A stretch of DNA of 64,000 nucleotides from the NCBI RefSeq assembly GCF_900114735.1, contig NZ_FOUA01000007.1:82083-146082 (forward strand), written 5' to 3'. Below the pieces are notes generated by a model that was not told where the DNA came from, did no database searches, and saw only the letters and a list, made by a program, of their open reading frames with translations. Shown piece after piece: positions 28,425 to 36,798 of this stretch (its first letter is position 1; every line of letters starts with the position of its first letter). The DNA is from Halopseudomonas bauzanensis (GTDB lineage: Bacteria > Pseudomonadota > Gammaproteobacteria > Pseudomonadales > Pseudomonadaceae). The translations under genes and the position numbers were made by a program.

Positions 28425-28438
28425 GTTTTGCGCAAAAC
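28425..28438. promoter_or_regulatory. Perfect 14-bp palindrome in the oprF leader
   Basis: GTTTTGCGCAAAAC is fully self-complementary and lies 35-48 bases before the oprF start. A TATACT-like -10 lies about 10 bases further upstream on the minus strand (around 28447), so the palindrome is near or just after the transcription start. Confidence 0.4.
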
Positions 28439-28484
28439 TCGCAGGCAGTATAGCAGAAGCTACGGTAATTCAAGCGAGCCACAT

Positions 28485-29066
28485 CTAAAAAGGATTGTTC
28501 AAGTGCTTCCTCAGCTTTTCCAATGCTCGCTTGTAGCGCATCTTGGTCGCACTCAATCCCATGTTCATGATGTCGGATATCTCTTGAAACTCCAACTCCG
28601 CAACGAAGCGTAATACCAGGATTTCCCGATCTACCTGGTTGACATGCACGAGCCAATGGTCCAGGCCCTTGCTGTCTACGGCTGGGCCCTCAGGTTCTTG
28701 GGCTTCTTCCTGAGCGTCCAGACTAAGCGCATCGTATAACCGCCGCTTGCGTTTTTCTTTTCGATACTGGGTAATGCATTCATTGTAAGTGATGCTATAT
28801 AGCCACGTTTTGAACTTGGCCTTACCTTCAAAGTGCTTAAGCCCGTGCAGCACCTTGAGCATCACTTCCTGACATACATCATCAGCATCCCTTTCGTTGC
28901 CCAGATATCGGGCACACACATTGAAGAGTGTGCGTTGATACCTTCGCATCAGCTCCTCATAGGCAACGGTAGTATGGAAAAGTTCACGATTGGCGCGCGC
29001 GACCAGTTCTTCGTCCGTCATCTCGGACAATTGGCTGCGATTGCGTGAAGCCAGGCTATCGGTCAA
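28485..29066 (-). CDS. sigX: ECF sigma factor SigX
   Basis: This protein of about 193 residues is the extracytoplasmic-function sigma factor for envelope stress and oprF expression. Region 2 is visible in YEELMRRYQRTLFNVCARYL and RDADDVCQEVMLKVLHGLKHF. KTWLYSITYNECITQYRKEKRKRR carries the -10 contact helix, and LEFQEISDIMNMGLSATKMRY is the region 4 helix-turn-helix. No classical anti-sigma gene is adjacent, as in other pseudomonads. The start is uncertain: TTG at 29066 gives the usual length, and ATG at 29021 would give 178 residues. Neither has a strong Shine-Dalgarno. Confidence 0.95.
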   Translation of the reverse strand: MTDSLASRNRSQLSEMTDEELVARANRELFHTTVAYEELMRRYQRTLFNVCARYLGNERDADDVCQEVMLKVLHGLKHFEGKAKFKTWLYSITYNECITQYRKEKRKRRLYDALSLDAQEEAQEPEGPAVDSKGLDHWLVHVNQVDREILVLRFVAELEFQEISDIMNMGLSATKMRYKRALEKLRKHLNNPF

Positions 29067-29104
29067 AACAGAGTCATCGGCAAGTTGGCAGGACCGTATC
29101 GCCG

Positions 29105-29926
29105 TCAGAGCAACACGGGTTTATCCAGTAGAGTGCGGTTGGGTATAGAAATGAAACGGCCTTCATCATCCACAAGTGTGGTTTTAACAGTGCCGATCTC
29201 TTCGATCACGCCTTCGCGGTCTTCGACCTTGATTCGATCTCCGACCTGATACAGTTCCCGGAGATAAACCCCGGCGATAATCTGACTGACCGTGTCGCGA
29301 CTGCCCAAACCCATGGCCAACGCCGCCGCCGCACCGAAGGACACCAGCACGATGGCGATCACGGTATTGAGCAACTGGGTCTCGATCTGCAACTGCCCTA
29401 TTGCCAGCGACACCGTAATGATGACCAGCAGCCCCTGCACCAGCCGGCTGATGCCGCCGGCATAGTCGGCGCCAATGCTTTCGACGGTGCCGCGCACCAT
29501 CCCGGCTACCAGATGGGACAGCAGCAACCCCGCCAGCAGAATCAGCGCCGCTCCGAAGACCTTTGGCAGGTACAGCGCAAAGGCATCCAGTGTCGCAGAG
29601 ACCCGTGCCAGCCCCAGGGTTTCCGCAGCGGAAACCACGAAAGTGAGAATAATGAACCAGTAGATGATCTTGCCGATGACTGCCGATACCGGCGAGGCAA
29701 TGCCGATGCGGCCGAGCATCTTGGTCACCCCTGCCCCGGTCATCAGCCGATCGAGCCCGAGCTTGGCCAGGCCCTTGCTCAGCACCGCATCGACGATACG
29801 GGCAATCACGAAGCCTAGCAGCACAATGATAAGCGCGGTGATCAAGTCAGGTATGAAAGAGGCTACTTTGGTCCACAAAGCAGTCATCGCAGCCACAAAA
29901 CTCTGGCTCCAGGTTTCTTGTTCCAT
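29105..29926 (-). CDS. cmpX: CmpX, MscS-family small mechanosensitive channel
   Basis: This 273-residue inner-membrane protein has about four helices. Its conserved MscS pore and beta domain runs from AAALAMGLGSRDTVSQIIAGVYL through the beta domain (DRIKVEDREGVIEEIGTVKTTLV and FISIPNRTLLDKPVLL). It is short, ending soon after the beta domain. In Pseudomonas the orthologue CmpX influences SigX activity and c-di-GMP signalling. It lies between crfX (12-base gap) and sigX (38-base gap), all on one strand. Confidence 0.92.
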   Translation of the reverse strand: MEQETWSQSFVAAMTALWTKVASFIPDLITALIIVLLGFVIARIVDAVLSKGLAKLGLDRLMTGAGVTKMLGRIGIASPVSAVIGKIIYWFIILTFVVSAAETLGLARVSATLDAFALYLPKVFGAALILLAGLLLSHLVAGMVRGTVESIGADYAGGISRLVQGLLVIITVSLAIGQLQIETQLLNTVIAIVLVSFGAAAALAMGLGSRDTVSQIIAGVYLRELYQVGDRIKVEDREGVIEEIGTVKTTLVDDEGRFISIPNRTLLDKPVLL

Positions 29927-29938
29927 GGGATAGGCTCG

Positions 29939-30190
29939 CTATGAATTCAGATCAGTGGAAGAGGTGCGCCGTTCCCGGCGAGCTGCGGCAGCCTGGCGCA
30001 AGCCGCGCCCTCCACCTTCGCCGATGACCCACCCCCAGCTGGCGAACAGCCGGAGCAGATCGAACAGACCGCTGTGGATATGAGCTCGATGCAGGACACG
30101 TTCCAGCCGCTTGTCATCCGCGCTGGGAGGCTGCCCGGAGGCATCTTCGCGCATCAGCTGGCGTAATTGGCTTTCAAATGGATCGTCCAT
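29939..30190 (-). CDS. crfX: CrfX, small protein of the sigX locus
   Basis: This 83-residue soluble-looking protein starts MDDPFESQLRQLMRED, has a short hydrophobic patch (LFDLLRLFASWGWVIG) and an arginine-rich tail. It corresponds by position and sequence style to CrfX upstream of cmpX-sigX in Pseudomonas. Its function is not established; I recall a link to cmpX and pyocin sensitivity but cannot support it from the sequence. It is the first gene of the likely crfX-cmpX-sigX unit, separated from rraA by a perfect hairpin. Confidence 0.85.
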   Translation of the reverse strand: MDDPFESQLRQLMREDASGQPPSADDKRLERVLHRAHIHSGLFDLLRLFASWGWVIGEGGGRGLRQAAAARRERRTSSTDLNS

Positions 30191-30227
30191 GGCTATCTCC
30201 GAGTCGATGAATACACAGCACAGACGA

Positions 30228-30259
30228 ACATCGGCCGGATGATGTCACCCGGCCGATGT
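30228..30259 (-). terminator. Perfect hairpin between rraA and crfX
   Basis: ACATCGGCCGG (30228-30238) and CCGGCCGATGT (30249-30259) form an 11-bp perfect stem with a 10-base loop, just after the rraA stop. It probably ends ppsA-rraA transcription before crfX, although the T-tract is weak. Confidence 0.6.
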
Positions 30260-30282
30260 GTCGAACTGAAAATGCCTGGCGC

Positions 30283-30771
30283 TTACTGGGGCATTTGCAG
30301 CGCTGTGGACGATACGATGATGCCGTTGTTATCGGCATATACATATTCACCCGGACGGAAGGTCACGCCACCGAAGGTGACCGGCACATTATGCTCGCCG
30401 ACGCCACGCTTGTTGCTCTTGCGCGGATGGCTGGCCAGGGCCTGGACGCCGAGCGGTGTCTGGATCAGCACATCCACATCGCGCACGCAGCCGTAGATGA
30501 TAATGCCTTCCCAGCCGTTCTTTGCCGCCTTGTCCGCCAGCATGTCGCCGAGCATGGCGCAGCGCAGAGAGCCGCCGCCATCCACTACCATGACTTTGCC
30601 TTTACCGTTCTCTTCAACCAGCTCCTTGACCACGGAGTTGTCTTCAAAGCATTTGACCGTGACGATCTCGCCGCCAAAGGAGTCGTGCCCGCCGAAGTTG
30701 CCGAACATGGGTTCGACAACCGCGACGTCGGGATAAGCGTCACACAGGTCTGGCGTTATATACATCGTCAT
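30283..30771 (-). CDS. rraA: RraA-family protein (RNase E inhibitor / aldolase-like)
   Basis: This 162-residue member of the RraA fold ([38 protein letters not shown] and RDVDVL motifs) binds RNase E in E. coli and inhibits RNA decay. Some homologues are HMG/CHA aldolases; the presence of the D..GG.S.R.A.LG block does not separate the two roles. The ATG at 30771 is preceded by GGGAGC; the frame is open further upstream without similarity. It is 13 bases downstream of ppsA, so probably co-transcribed. Confidence 0.9.
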   Translation of the reverse strand: MTMYITPDLCDAYPDVAVVEPMFGNFGGHDSFGGEIVTVKCFEDNSVVKELVEENGKGKVMVVDGGGSLRCAMLGDMLADKAAKNGWEGIIIYGCVRDVDVLIQTPLGVQALASHPRKSNKRGVGEHNVPVTFGGVTFRPGEYVYADNNGIIVSSTALQMPQ

Positions 30772-30784
30772 GCTCCCAGGCTGA

Positions 30785-33154
30785 TCAGCCGTTGTTTTCC
30801 GCAAGGAAGAACCAGGTATCCATTACCGAATCGGGGTTCAGCGATACACTTTCGATGCCCTGCTCCATCAACCAGCGAGCCAGGTCCGGATGATCCGACG
30901 GACCCTGGCCGCAGATACCAATGTACTTGTCGGCCTTGTGGCAGGCAGCAATGGCATTGGCCAGCAACTTCTTGACCGCAGCGTTCCGCTCATCGAACAG
31001 GTGCGCGATGATGCCGGAGTCACGATCCAGGCCCAGAGTCAGCTGAGTCAGGTCGTTGGAACCAATGGAGAAACCGTCAAAGTGCTCCAGGAACTCGTCA
31101 GCCAGCAGCGCGTTGGCCGGCAGCTCGCACATCATGATCAGGCGCAGGCCGTTCTCACCACGCTTGAGGCCATTCTCGGCCAGCAGTTCGACAACCTGTT
31201 TGGCTTCGCCCACGGTGCGCACGAAAGGCACCATGATTTCCACGTTGGTCAGGCCCATTTCATCACGCACCCGCTTCATCGCCCGGCATTCGAGCTCAAA
31301 GCAGTCACGGAAGGATTCGCTGATGTAGCGCGACGCGCCACGGAAGCCCAGCATCGGGTTCTCTTCTTCCGGCTCGTACAGGCGCCCGCCGATCAGGTTG
31401 GCGTATTCGTTGGACTTGAAGTCCGACAGTCGCACAATGGCTTTCTTCGGCCAGAACGCCGCTGCCAGGGTGCTGACGCCCTCGACCAGCTTGTCGACAT
31501 AGAAGCTGACCGGGTCAGCGTAACCGGCGATGCGCTTCTCGACGCTGTCCTTGACTTCCGAAGGCAGGCTGTCGAAATTCAGCAGCGCCTTGGGATGCAC
31601 ACCGATCATGCGGTTGATGATGAACTCCAGACGCGCCAGACCCACGCCCTCGTTGGGCAGGTTGGCGAAATCGAATGCGCGGTCCGGGTTGCCGACGTTC
31701 ATCATGATCTTGAACGGCAGCGGCGGCATGGCGTCGACGCTGTTGGTGCGGATATCAAAATCCAGGCGACCTTCGTAGATCATCCCGGTGTCACCCTCGG
31801 CACAGGAAACAGTGACCAGCTGACCGTCCTTCAGTTCGCTGGTGGCATTACCGCAACCCACTACGGCGGGGATGCCCAGCTCGCGGGCGATGATCGCCGC
31901 GTGGCAGGTGCGGCCGCCGCGGTTGGTAACGATAGCGCTGGCGCGCTTCATGACCGGCTCCCAATCCGGGTCGGTCATGTCCGACACCAGCACATCACCG
32001 GGCTGAACCTTGTCCATTTCCGACACGTCACGGATGATCTTCACCGGGCCTGCGCCGATACGCTGGCCGATCGCCCGGCCTTCTACCAGCACCGTGCCCT
32101 TATCCTTCAGCAGATAGCGTTCCATGACGTTGACATTGCTGCGGCTCTTGACCGTTTCCGGACGAGCCTGAACGATATACAGCTGATTGTCGTCCCCGTC
32201 CTTGGCCCACTCAATATCCATCGGGCAGCCATAATGCTTCTCGATGATCATTGCCTGGCGGGCCAGGCTGACAACTTCCTCATCGCTCAGACAGAAGCGT
32301 GCGCGTTCGGCGGCATCCACATCCACGGTTTTGACCGAGCGGCCAGCGCTGGCCTCTTCGCCGTAAACCATCTTGATCGCCTTGCTACCGAGGTTGCGGC
32401 GCAGGATGGATGGGCGCCCCGCTTCCAGGGTCGGCTTGTGAACATAGAACTCGTCGGGGTTTACCGCACCTTGCACGACGGTTTCACCCAGGCCGTAGGC
32501 ACCGGTGATGAACACCACGTCACGGAAACCGGATTCGGTATCCAGCGTGAACATCACGCCAGCAGTACCTGTTTCTGAGCGCACCATCCGCTGAACGCCA
32601 GCAGACAGGGCAACCAGCTTGTGGTCAAAGCCCTGGTGGACTCGATAGGAAATAGCGCGGTCGTTGAACAGGGAGGCAAAAACTTCCTTGGTAGCGCGGA
32701 TGACGTTGTCTACGCCGCGGATATTGAGGAAGGTCTCCTGCTGACCAGCGAAGGAAGCATCAGGCAGGTCCTCAGCGGTAGCCGAGGAACGAACGGCGAC
32801 AGCCAGGTTGTCATTGCCAGCCGACAGCTTGGCAAAGGCTTCGCGAATTGCACTATCCAGCGCAGCGGGGAATTCGGCTTCCATGATCCACTGGCGAATC
32901 TGCGCACCGGTACGCACCAGGGCGTTGACGTCATCCACATCCAGCACGTCCAGCGCCGCATTGATACGGTCGTTGAGACCACTCTGTTCGAGAAATTCGC
33001 GATAGGCATCAGCGGTGGTGGCAAAGCCACCCGGTACGGATACACCGGCACCAGCCAGATTGCTGATCATTTCACCAAGCGAGGCGTTCTTGCCGCCAAC
33101 TCGCTCAACATCTCCAACACCCAGTTGCTCAAAGGACACTACGTACTCTAGCAA
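30785..33154 (-). CDS. ppsA: Phosphoenolpyruvate synthase
   Basis: This 789-residue enzyme converts pyruvate, ATP and water to PEP, AMP and phosphate in gluconeogenesis. It has an N-terminal ATP-grasp pyruvate-binding domain ([11 protein letters not shown], then [19 protein letters not shown]), a central phosphohistidine domain with the catalytic histidine in [14 protein letters not shown], and a C-terminal TIM-barrel with [14 protein letters not shown] holding the active-site cysteine. Full length. It is divergent from its regulator ppsR with 151 bases between them. Confidence 0.97.
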   Translation of the reverse strand: MLEYVVSFEQLGVGDVERVGGKNASLGEMISNLAGAGVSVPGGFATTADAYREFLEQSGLNDRINAALDVLDVDDVNALVRTGAQIRQWIMEAEFPAALDSAIREAFAKLSAGNDNLAVAVRSSATAEDLPDASFAGQQETFLNIRGVDNVIRATKEVFASLFNDRAISYRVHQGFDHKLVALSAGVQRMVRSETGTAGVMFTLDTESGFRDVVFITGAYGLGETVVQGAVNPDEFYVHKPTLEAGRPSILRRNLGSKAIKMVYGEEASAGRSVKTVDVDAAERARFCLSDEEVVSLARQAMIIEKHYGCPMDIEWAKDGDDNQLYIVQARPETVKSRSNVNVMERYLLKDKGTVLVEGRAIGQRIGAGPVKIIRDVSEMDKVQPGDVLVSDMTDPDWEPVMKRASAIVTNRGGRTCHAAIIARELGIPAVVGCGNATSELKDGQLVTVSCAEGDTGMIYEGRLDFDIRTNSVDAMPPLPFKIMMNVGNPDRAFDFANLPNEGVGLARLEFIINRMIGVHPKALLNFDSLPSEVKDSVEKRIAGYADPVSFYVDKLVEGVSTLAAAFWPKKAIVRLSDFKSNEYANLIGGRLYEPEEENPMLGFRGASRYISESFRDCFELECRAMKRVRDEMGLTNVEIMVPFVRTVGEAKQVVELLAENGLKRGENGLRLIMMCELPANALLADEFLEHFDGFSIGSNDLTQLTLGLDRDSGIIAHLFDERNAAVKKLLANAIAACHKADKYIGICGQGPSDHPDLARWLMEQGIESVSLNPDSVMDTWFFLAENNG

Positions 33155-33305
33155 GGTGATCTCTCCGTCAATCGATGAATAGGTTCGCAGCGCGGGCTTT
33201 GCCGTCTGGTCTGCAAGTCACAAATACGCCACAATGCCACTTTGACGCTGATCGAGGGCTCAGGACTGACGCCCTCGCAAATTCTGTTATCTTAAGGCTT
33301 CGCGC

Positions 33306-34124
33306 ATGAAACGCACTGCTTTTTTCATTTCCGATGGTACCGGTATCACTGCCGAGACGCTTGGCCAGAGCCTGCTCTCTCAATTCGAGAACATCCAATT
33401 CAGCAAGCTGCTGCGGCCCTATGTGGACACCGTGGAAAAAGCGCGGGACATGGTACAACAAATCAATGCCGCTGCCGAGGCAGATGGTCAGCCTCCGATC
33501 ATTTTCGAAACCGTGGTCAATCGTGACATTCATCAAGAGCTGACTCTGTCCAAAGGCTACATCATCGATATCTTTTCCACGTTCCTGGCGCCGCTCGAGC
33601 AGGAACTGGGCGCCGGCTCGTCCTATTCGGTGGGCAAATCCCACTCGATCCAGCACAACGGCAACTACCAGGATCGCATCGACGCCGTGCATTTTGCCAT
33701 GGACAACGACGATGGTGCGCGCACTCATCATTATAAAGAAGCGGACATCATCCTGGTTGGCGTTTCCCGCTGCGGCAAAACGCCCTCCTGCCTCTATATG
33801 GCTCTGCAGTATGGCATTCGTGCGGCTAATTATCCGCTCACCGATGACGACATGGAGCGCCTGCAACTGCCGGCCGCGCTGAAGCCCTACAAACAGAAGC
33901 TGTTCGGCCTGACCATCGATGCTGATCGCCTGGCCAGCATCCGCAATGAACGCCGCCCCAATAGCCGGTACGCCAGCTTTGCCCAGTGCGAGTTCGAAAT
34001 CCGCGAGGTGGAAAACCTGTTCCGCCGGGAAAACATCCCGCACATCAACTCCACGCATTTTTCGGTGGAGGAGATCTCCGCCAAGATCCTGGTACACATG
34101 GGGATCGAGCGCCGCCTGAAGTAA
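33306..34124 (+). CDS. ppsR: PEP synthase regulatory protein (bifunctional kinase/pyrophosphorylase)
   Basis: This 272-residue DUF299 enzyme inactivates PEP synthase by ADP-dependent phosphorylation and reactivates it by phosphorolysis. The P-loop-like [16 protein letters not shown] and the opening [15 protein letters not shown] are the family hallmarks. The divergent pairing with ppsA makes PpsA its target. The gene ends before a good terminator. The start ATG at 33306 has CTTAAGGCTTCGCGC before it, a modest ribosome site. Confidence 0.96.
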   Translation: MKRTAFFISDGTGITAETLGQSLLSQFENIQFSKLLRPYVDTVEKARDMVQQINAAAEADGQPPIIFETVVNRDIHQELTLSKGYIIDIFSTFLAPLEQELGAGSSYSVGKSHSIQHNGNYQDRIDAVHFAMDNDDGARTHHYKEADIILVGVSRCGKTPSCLYMALQYGIRAANYPLTDDDMERLQLPAALKPYKQKLFGLTIDADRLASIRNERRPNSRYASFAQCEFEIREVENLFRRENIPHINSTHFSVEEISAKILVHMGIERRLK

Positions 34125-34161
34125 CCTCTCTTCACCGCCTGCAGTTTTTCTGTTGATACTC

Positions 34162-34190
34162 ACGTGCCGGGCTCCCGGCACGTTGGGTTT
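34162..34190 (+). terminator. Terminator of ppsR
   Basis: ACGTGCCGG (34162-34170) and CCGGCACGT (34175-34183) pair around GCTC, followed by TGGGTTTTTCTC. Confidence 0.8.
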
Positions 34191-34224
34191 TTCTCTGCTC
34201 CTCCCCGTTCTCCCGCTCCGCTCA

Positions 34225-34254
34225 GAAATTTACATTTGCCGGTTGAAATTTACA
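34225..34254 (+). repeat. Two direct copies of GAAATTTACA, 20-base period
   Basis: GAAATTTACA is found at 34225-34234 and 34245-34254. The second copy overlaps the proposed -35 box of the first TonB receptor. Two helical turns of separation is typical for an activator binding the same face of DNA. Confidence 0.55.
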
Positions 34255-34270
34255 AAGTGAGATGTAATAT
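34243..34270 (+). promoter_or_regulatory. Sigma-70 promoter of the first TonB receptor
   Basis: TTGAAA (34243-34248) and TAATAT (34265-34270) with a 16-base spacer, immediately upstream of the Fur box. Confidence 0.6.
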
Positions 34271-34275
34271 TGCCG

Positions 34276-34294
34276 GCGCCTGATAATCATTATC
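34276..34294. promoter_or_regulatory. Fur box at the first TonB receptor promoter
   Basis: GATAATCATTATC (34282-34294) matches the last 13 bases of the consensus GATAATGATAATCATTATC exactly; 15 of 19 positions agree over the whole site. It lies across the expected transcription start, ideal for iron-dependent repression. Confidence 0.8.
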
Positions 34295-34352
34295 AATCTT
34301 CCTGCTAGACGCACCCTATTCTCGTCTACAGCTCATCCGAAAGGAGTTTCTG

Positions 34353-36542
34353 ATGTTGCCGAACCGCCCTGCCCTTGCAGCACATTGCGCCCTCGTCGGC
34401 AGTTTGACTCTATTGGCAAGCGGCGTTGCGCTGGCCAACCAGGAGGCCATCCGCCTGTCCGACACCGTCGTCACCGCCTCGGGCTTCGAGCAGAAGATCA
34501 CCGAAGCGCCGGCCAGCATCAGTGTGATCAGTCAGGAGGATCTGCAGCAGAATCGGTTCAGTAACCTGGCGCAGGTTCTGGAGAATGTGGAAGGTATCGA
34601 CGTCAATCAGGGCACTGGCAAAACCGGTGGGCTCAATATCAGCATTCGCGGCATGGAAAGTCAGCACACGCTGATTCTCATTGACGGCCGCCGGCAGAAT
34701 GCTCCGGGTAATGTTTCTCCCAATGGCTTCGGCGAAACCTCCACCAGCTTTATTCCTCCCATGTCCGCCATTGAGCGCATCGAAGTCATCCGAGGCCCAA
34801 TGTCCACGCTGTACGGCTCTGATGCTCTGGGCGGCGTGGTGAACATCATCACCAAGAAAGTGGCTGACGAGTGGACCGGCTCCATCAGCCTGGATCATAC
34901 CTTCCAGGAAAACCGTGATTACGGTGACGCCAGCAAGACCAGCTTTTATTCCAGCGGGCCGCTGGTGGAAGGTCTGCTTGGCATGGCCGTGCGCGGCAGT
35001 CTGTACAACCGGGAAGAGTCTGACCTGATGTTCGACAACAACTCGGAAGTCAGCAAGCGTGGGGCCTCGCCGGTTGAAGGGCGTAACTACACCATCGGTG
35101 GTCGCCTCAACCTCACGCCTGTTGATAATCACGACTTCTACCTGGACTTCGAGCGTGGCCGCCAGGTGTATGAGAACGATGAATGCCAGCTGGGTACATT
35201 GGATGGCAGAAATAGAAACTGTGAGGTTCCCGCGAATCCTGAGGCAAACGGGTACGCTGACCAGCTGCGCTTTGAACGCGAGCAGTACGCTTTTGGGCAC
35301 AGCGCCCGCCTGGGCTTTGGTAACCTGGACAGCAGCATTACTCACAGCACTACCGAAACCCTCGGCCGCACGATTCCTGGCGAGATCGGCGCGCCCTACG
35401 CCGGTTTTCCTTCGATCATCGGCGGTAATGACCGCCAGCTTGAATCCACCGATCTGGTTCTCGATAGCAAACTGGTTGCCCCCATCGGCGATGCCAACCT
35501 GTTCACCGTGGGCGGCCAATACCGTGACTCTGAGATGACCGACGGCATTGCCAATGAAGATTTCGAACAGAAATCCTGGGCATTGTTCGCGGAAAACGAG
35601 TGGCGTATGCGTGAGGATCTGGCCCTGACGCTGGGCGGGCGCTATGAAGACCACGATGCATTTGGTGGTCACTTCACGCCGCGCGCTTATCTGGTATGGA
35701 ATACCAATGATAACTGGACGTTAAAAGGCGGTGTAAGCAAAGGATATCGGACACCGGACCTGAACGACCTGCATGACGGTATCAATGGCGTTACCGGTCA
35801 GGGCGACACTATCACTATCGGTAGCCCTGACCTGAGCCCGGAAGAAAGCACCAACATGGAATTCGGGGTTTACTACGACAACCTGGCCGGCTTCAACGCC
35901 AACGCCACCGTGTTCCATAACGAGTTCAAGGACAAGATTTCTGATGGCAATGACATTGTTGTCTCCGGGCATCCGACAATCCCCGACGGCACCTATTCGC
36001 AACTGACCAATATCGGTGAGGCTGAAACCCAAGGGCTTGAGCTAGCGGCGAGCTGGATGTTCGCCCCCCGCTGGACCCTGAGCGGTAACTACACCTACAG
36101 CGACAGCGAACAGAAAAGCGGGCCGGACAAGGGTGAGCGTATCAACAACACCCCGGAACACCTGCTTAACGCCAAGCTCAACTGGGCTGCCACAGAGCGG
36201 CTGTCGCTCTGGGTGCGCGGTGAGTATCGGGGCGAGCGTACGCGCTTCACTCAGCGCTATGAAAACCTGAACGCCGATGATCAGGCGATAGAACGGCAAG
36301 TTGGCGACATGGATGCCTATGAACTCTTCCACCTGGGCGGTTCTTACCGGGCTTCCGATAATGTCACCCTGACGGCTACCATCTACAACCTGTTCGATAA
36401 GGACTTCCTGGAGGGCTCTTACTATATCGATAGTGAAGGCGATACTCAGTGGACCTCGAACTATGCCCATATCACTCGCTCCACCAGCGGTACCATCCAG
36501 GAAGGTCGCCGCCTCTGGCTCTCCGCTACCGTCGATTTCTGA
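34353..36542 (+). CDS. TonB-dependent outer-membrane receptor 1 (CirA/FepA-like)
   Basis: This 729-residue siderophore receptor has a signal peptide ending ASGVALA-N (about residue 28) and a TonB-box-like DTVVTAS. The plug domain (about 45-165) carries ISIRGMESQHTLILIDGRR and IERIEVIRGPMSTLYGSDAL, the closest match being catecholate receptors of the CirA type. A 22-strand barrel follows, ending GRRLWLSATVDF with a terminal aromatic. The ligand cannot be told from the sequence. Fur box and promoter lie just upstream. It is a paralogue of the next gene, with a terminator between them. Confidence 0.93.
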   Translation: MLPNRPALAAHCALVGSLTLLASGVALANQEAIRLSDTVVTASGFEQKITEAPASISVISQEDLQQNRFSNLAQVLENVEGIDVNQGTGKTGGLNISIRGMESQHTLILIDGRRQNAPGNVSPNGFGETSTSFIPPMSAIERIEVIRGPMSTLYGSDALGGVVNIITKKVADEWTGSISLDHTFQENRDYGDASKTSFYSSGPLVEGLLGMAVRGSLYNREESDLMFDNNSEVSKRGASPVEGRNYTIGGRLNLTPVDNHDFYLDFERGRQVYENDECQLGTLDGRNRNCEVPANPEANGYADQLRFEREQYAFGHSARLGFGNLDSSITHSTTETLGRTIPGEIGAPYAGFPSIIGGNDRQLESTDLVLDSKLVAPIGDANLFTVGGQYRDSEMTDGIANEDFEQKSWALFAENEWRMREDLALTLGGRYEDHDAFGGHFTPRAYLVWNTNDNWTLKGGVSKGYRTPDLNDLHDGINGVTGQGDTITIGSPDLSPEESTNMEFGVYYDNLAGFNANATVFHNEFKDKISDGNDIVVSGHPTIPDGTYSQLTNIGEAETQGLELAASWMFAPRWTLSGNYTYSDSEQKSGPDKGERINNTPEHLLNAKLNWAATERLSLWVRGEYRGERTRFTQRYENLNADDQAIERQVGDMDAYELFHLGGSYRASDNVTLTATIYNLFDKDFLEGSYYIDSEGDTQWTSNYAHITRSTSGTIQEGRRLWLSATVDF

Positions 36543-36565
36543 TCGGCTCTGAGCTGCCTCGGCAG

Positions 36566-36588
36566 ACGCCCGCTTCGGCGGGCGTTTT
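36566..36588 (+). terminator. Terminator between the two TonB receptor genes
   Basis: ACGCCCGC (36566-36573) and GCGGGCGT (36578-36585) close on a TTCG tetraloop and are followed by TTT. The second receptor therefore needs its own promoter. Confidence 0.82.
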
Positions 36589-36722
36589 CATTTCCGGGCT
36601 TCCACATTGTCCCCAAAGTAAACCTCCTCCCGCTTTTCTCTCCGAAACGAGAAATATTCCCGTTTAAATATAAAAGACGGTAGCCCTTTCGCTAAAGGCT
36701 CTCTATACTCTCGCGCACAATC

Positions 36723-36741
36723 AATAATGATAACGATTCTG
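36723..36741. promoter_or_regulatory. Fur box upstream of the second TonB receptor
   Basis: Fourteen of 19 positions agree with GATAATGATAATCATTATC, including the uninterrupted ATAATGATAA. A TATACT -10-like hexamer lies at 36704-36709, so the site falls just past the start of transcription. Confidence 0.72.
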
Positions 36742-36798
36742 ATTAGCATGATGATCACACCGGAAGCCCTGCCAGGGCATAATAAGGAGCACTAACGG

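Noticed and set aside
30890..32578. 562-codon open frame antisense to ppsA
   Set aside because: A shadow of a highly codon-biased gene; the product has runs of histidine, valine and alanine and no domain. ppsA is unmistakable on the other strand.
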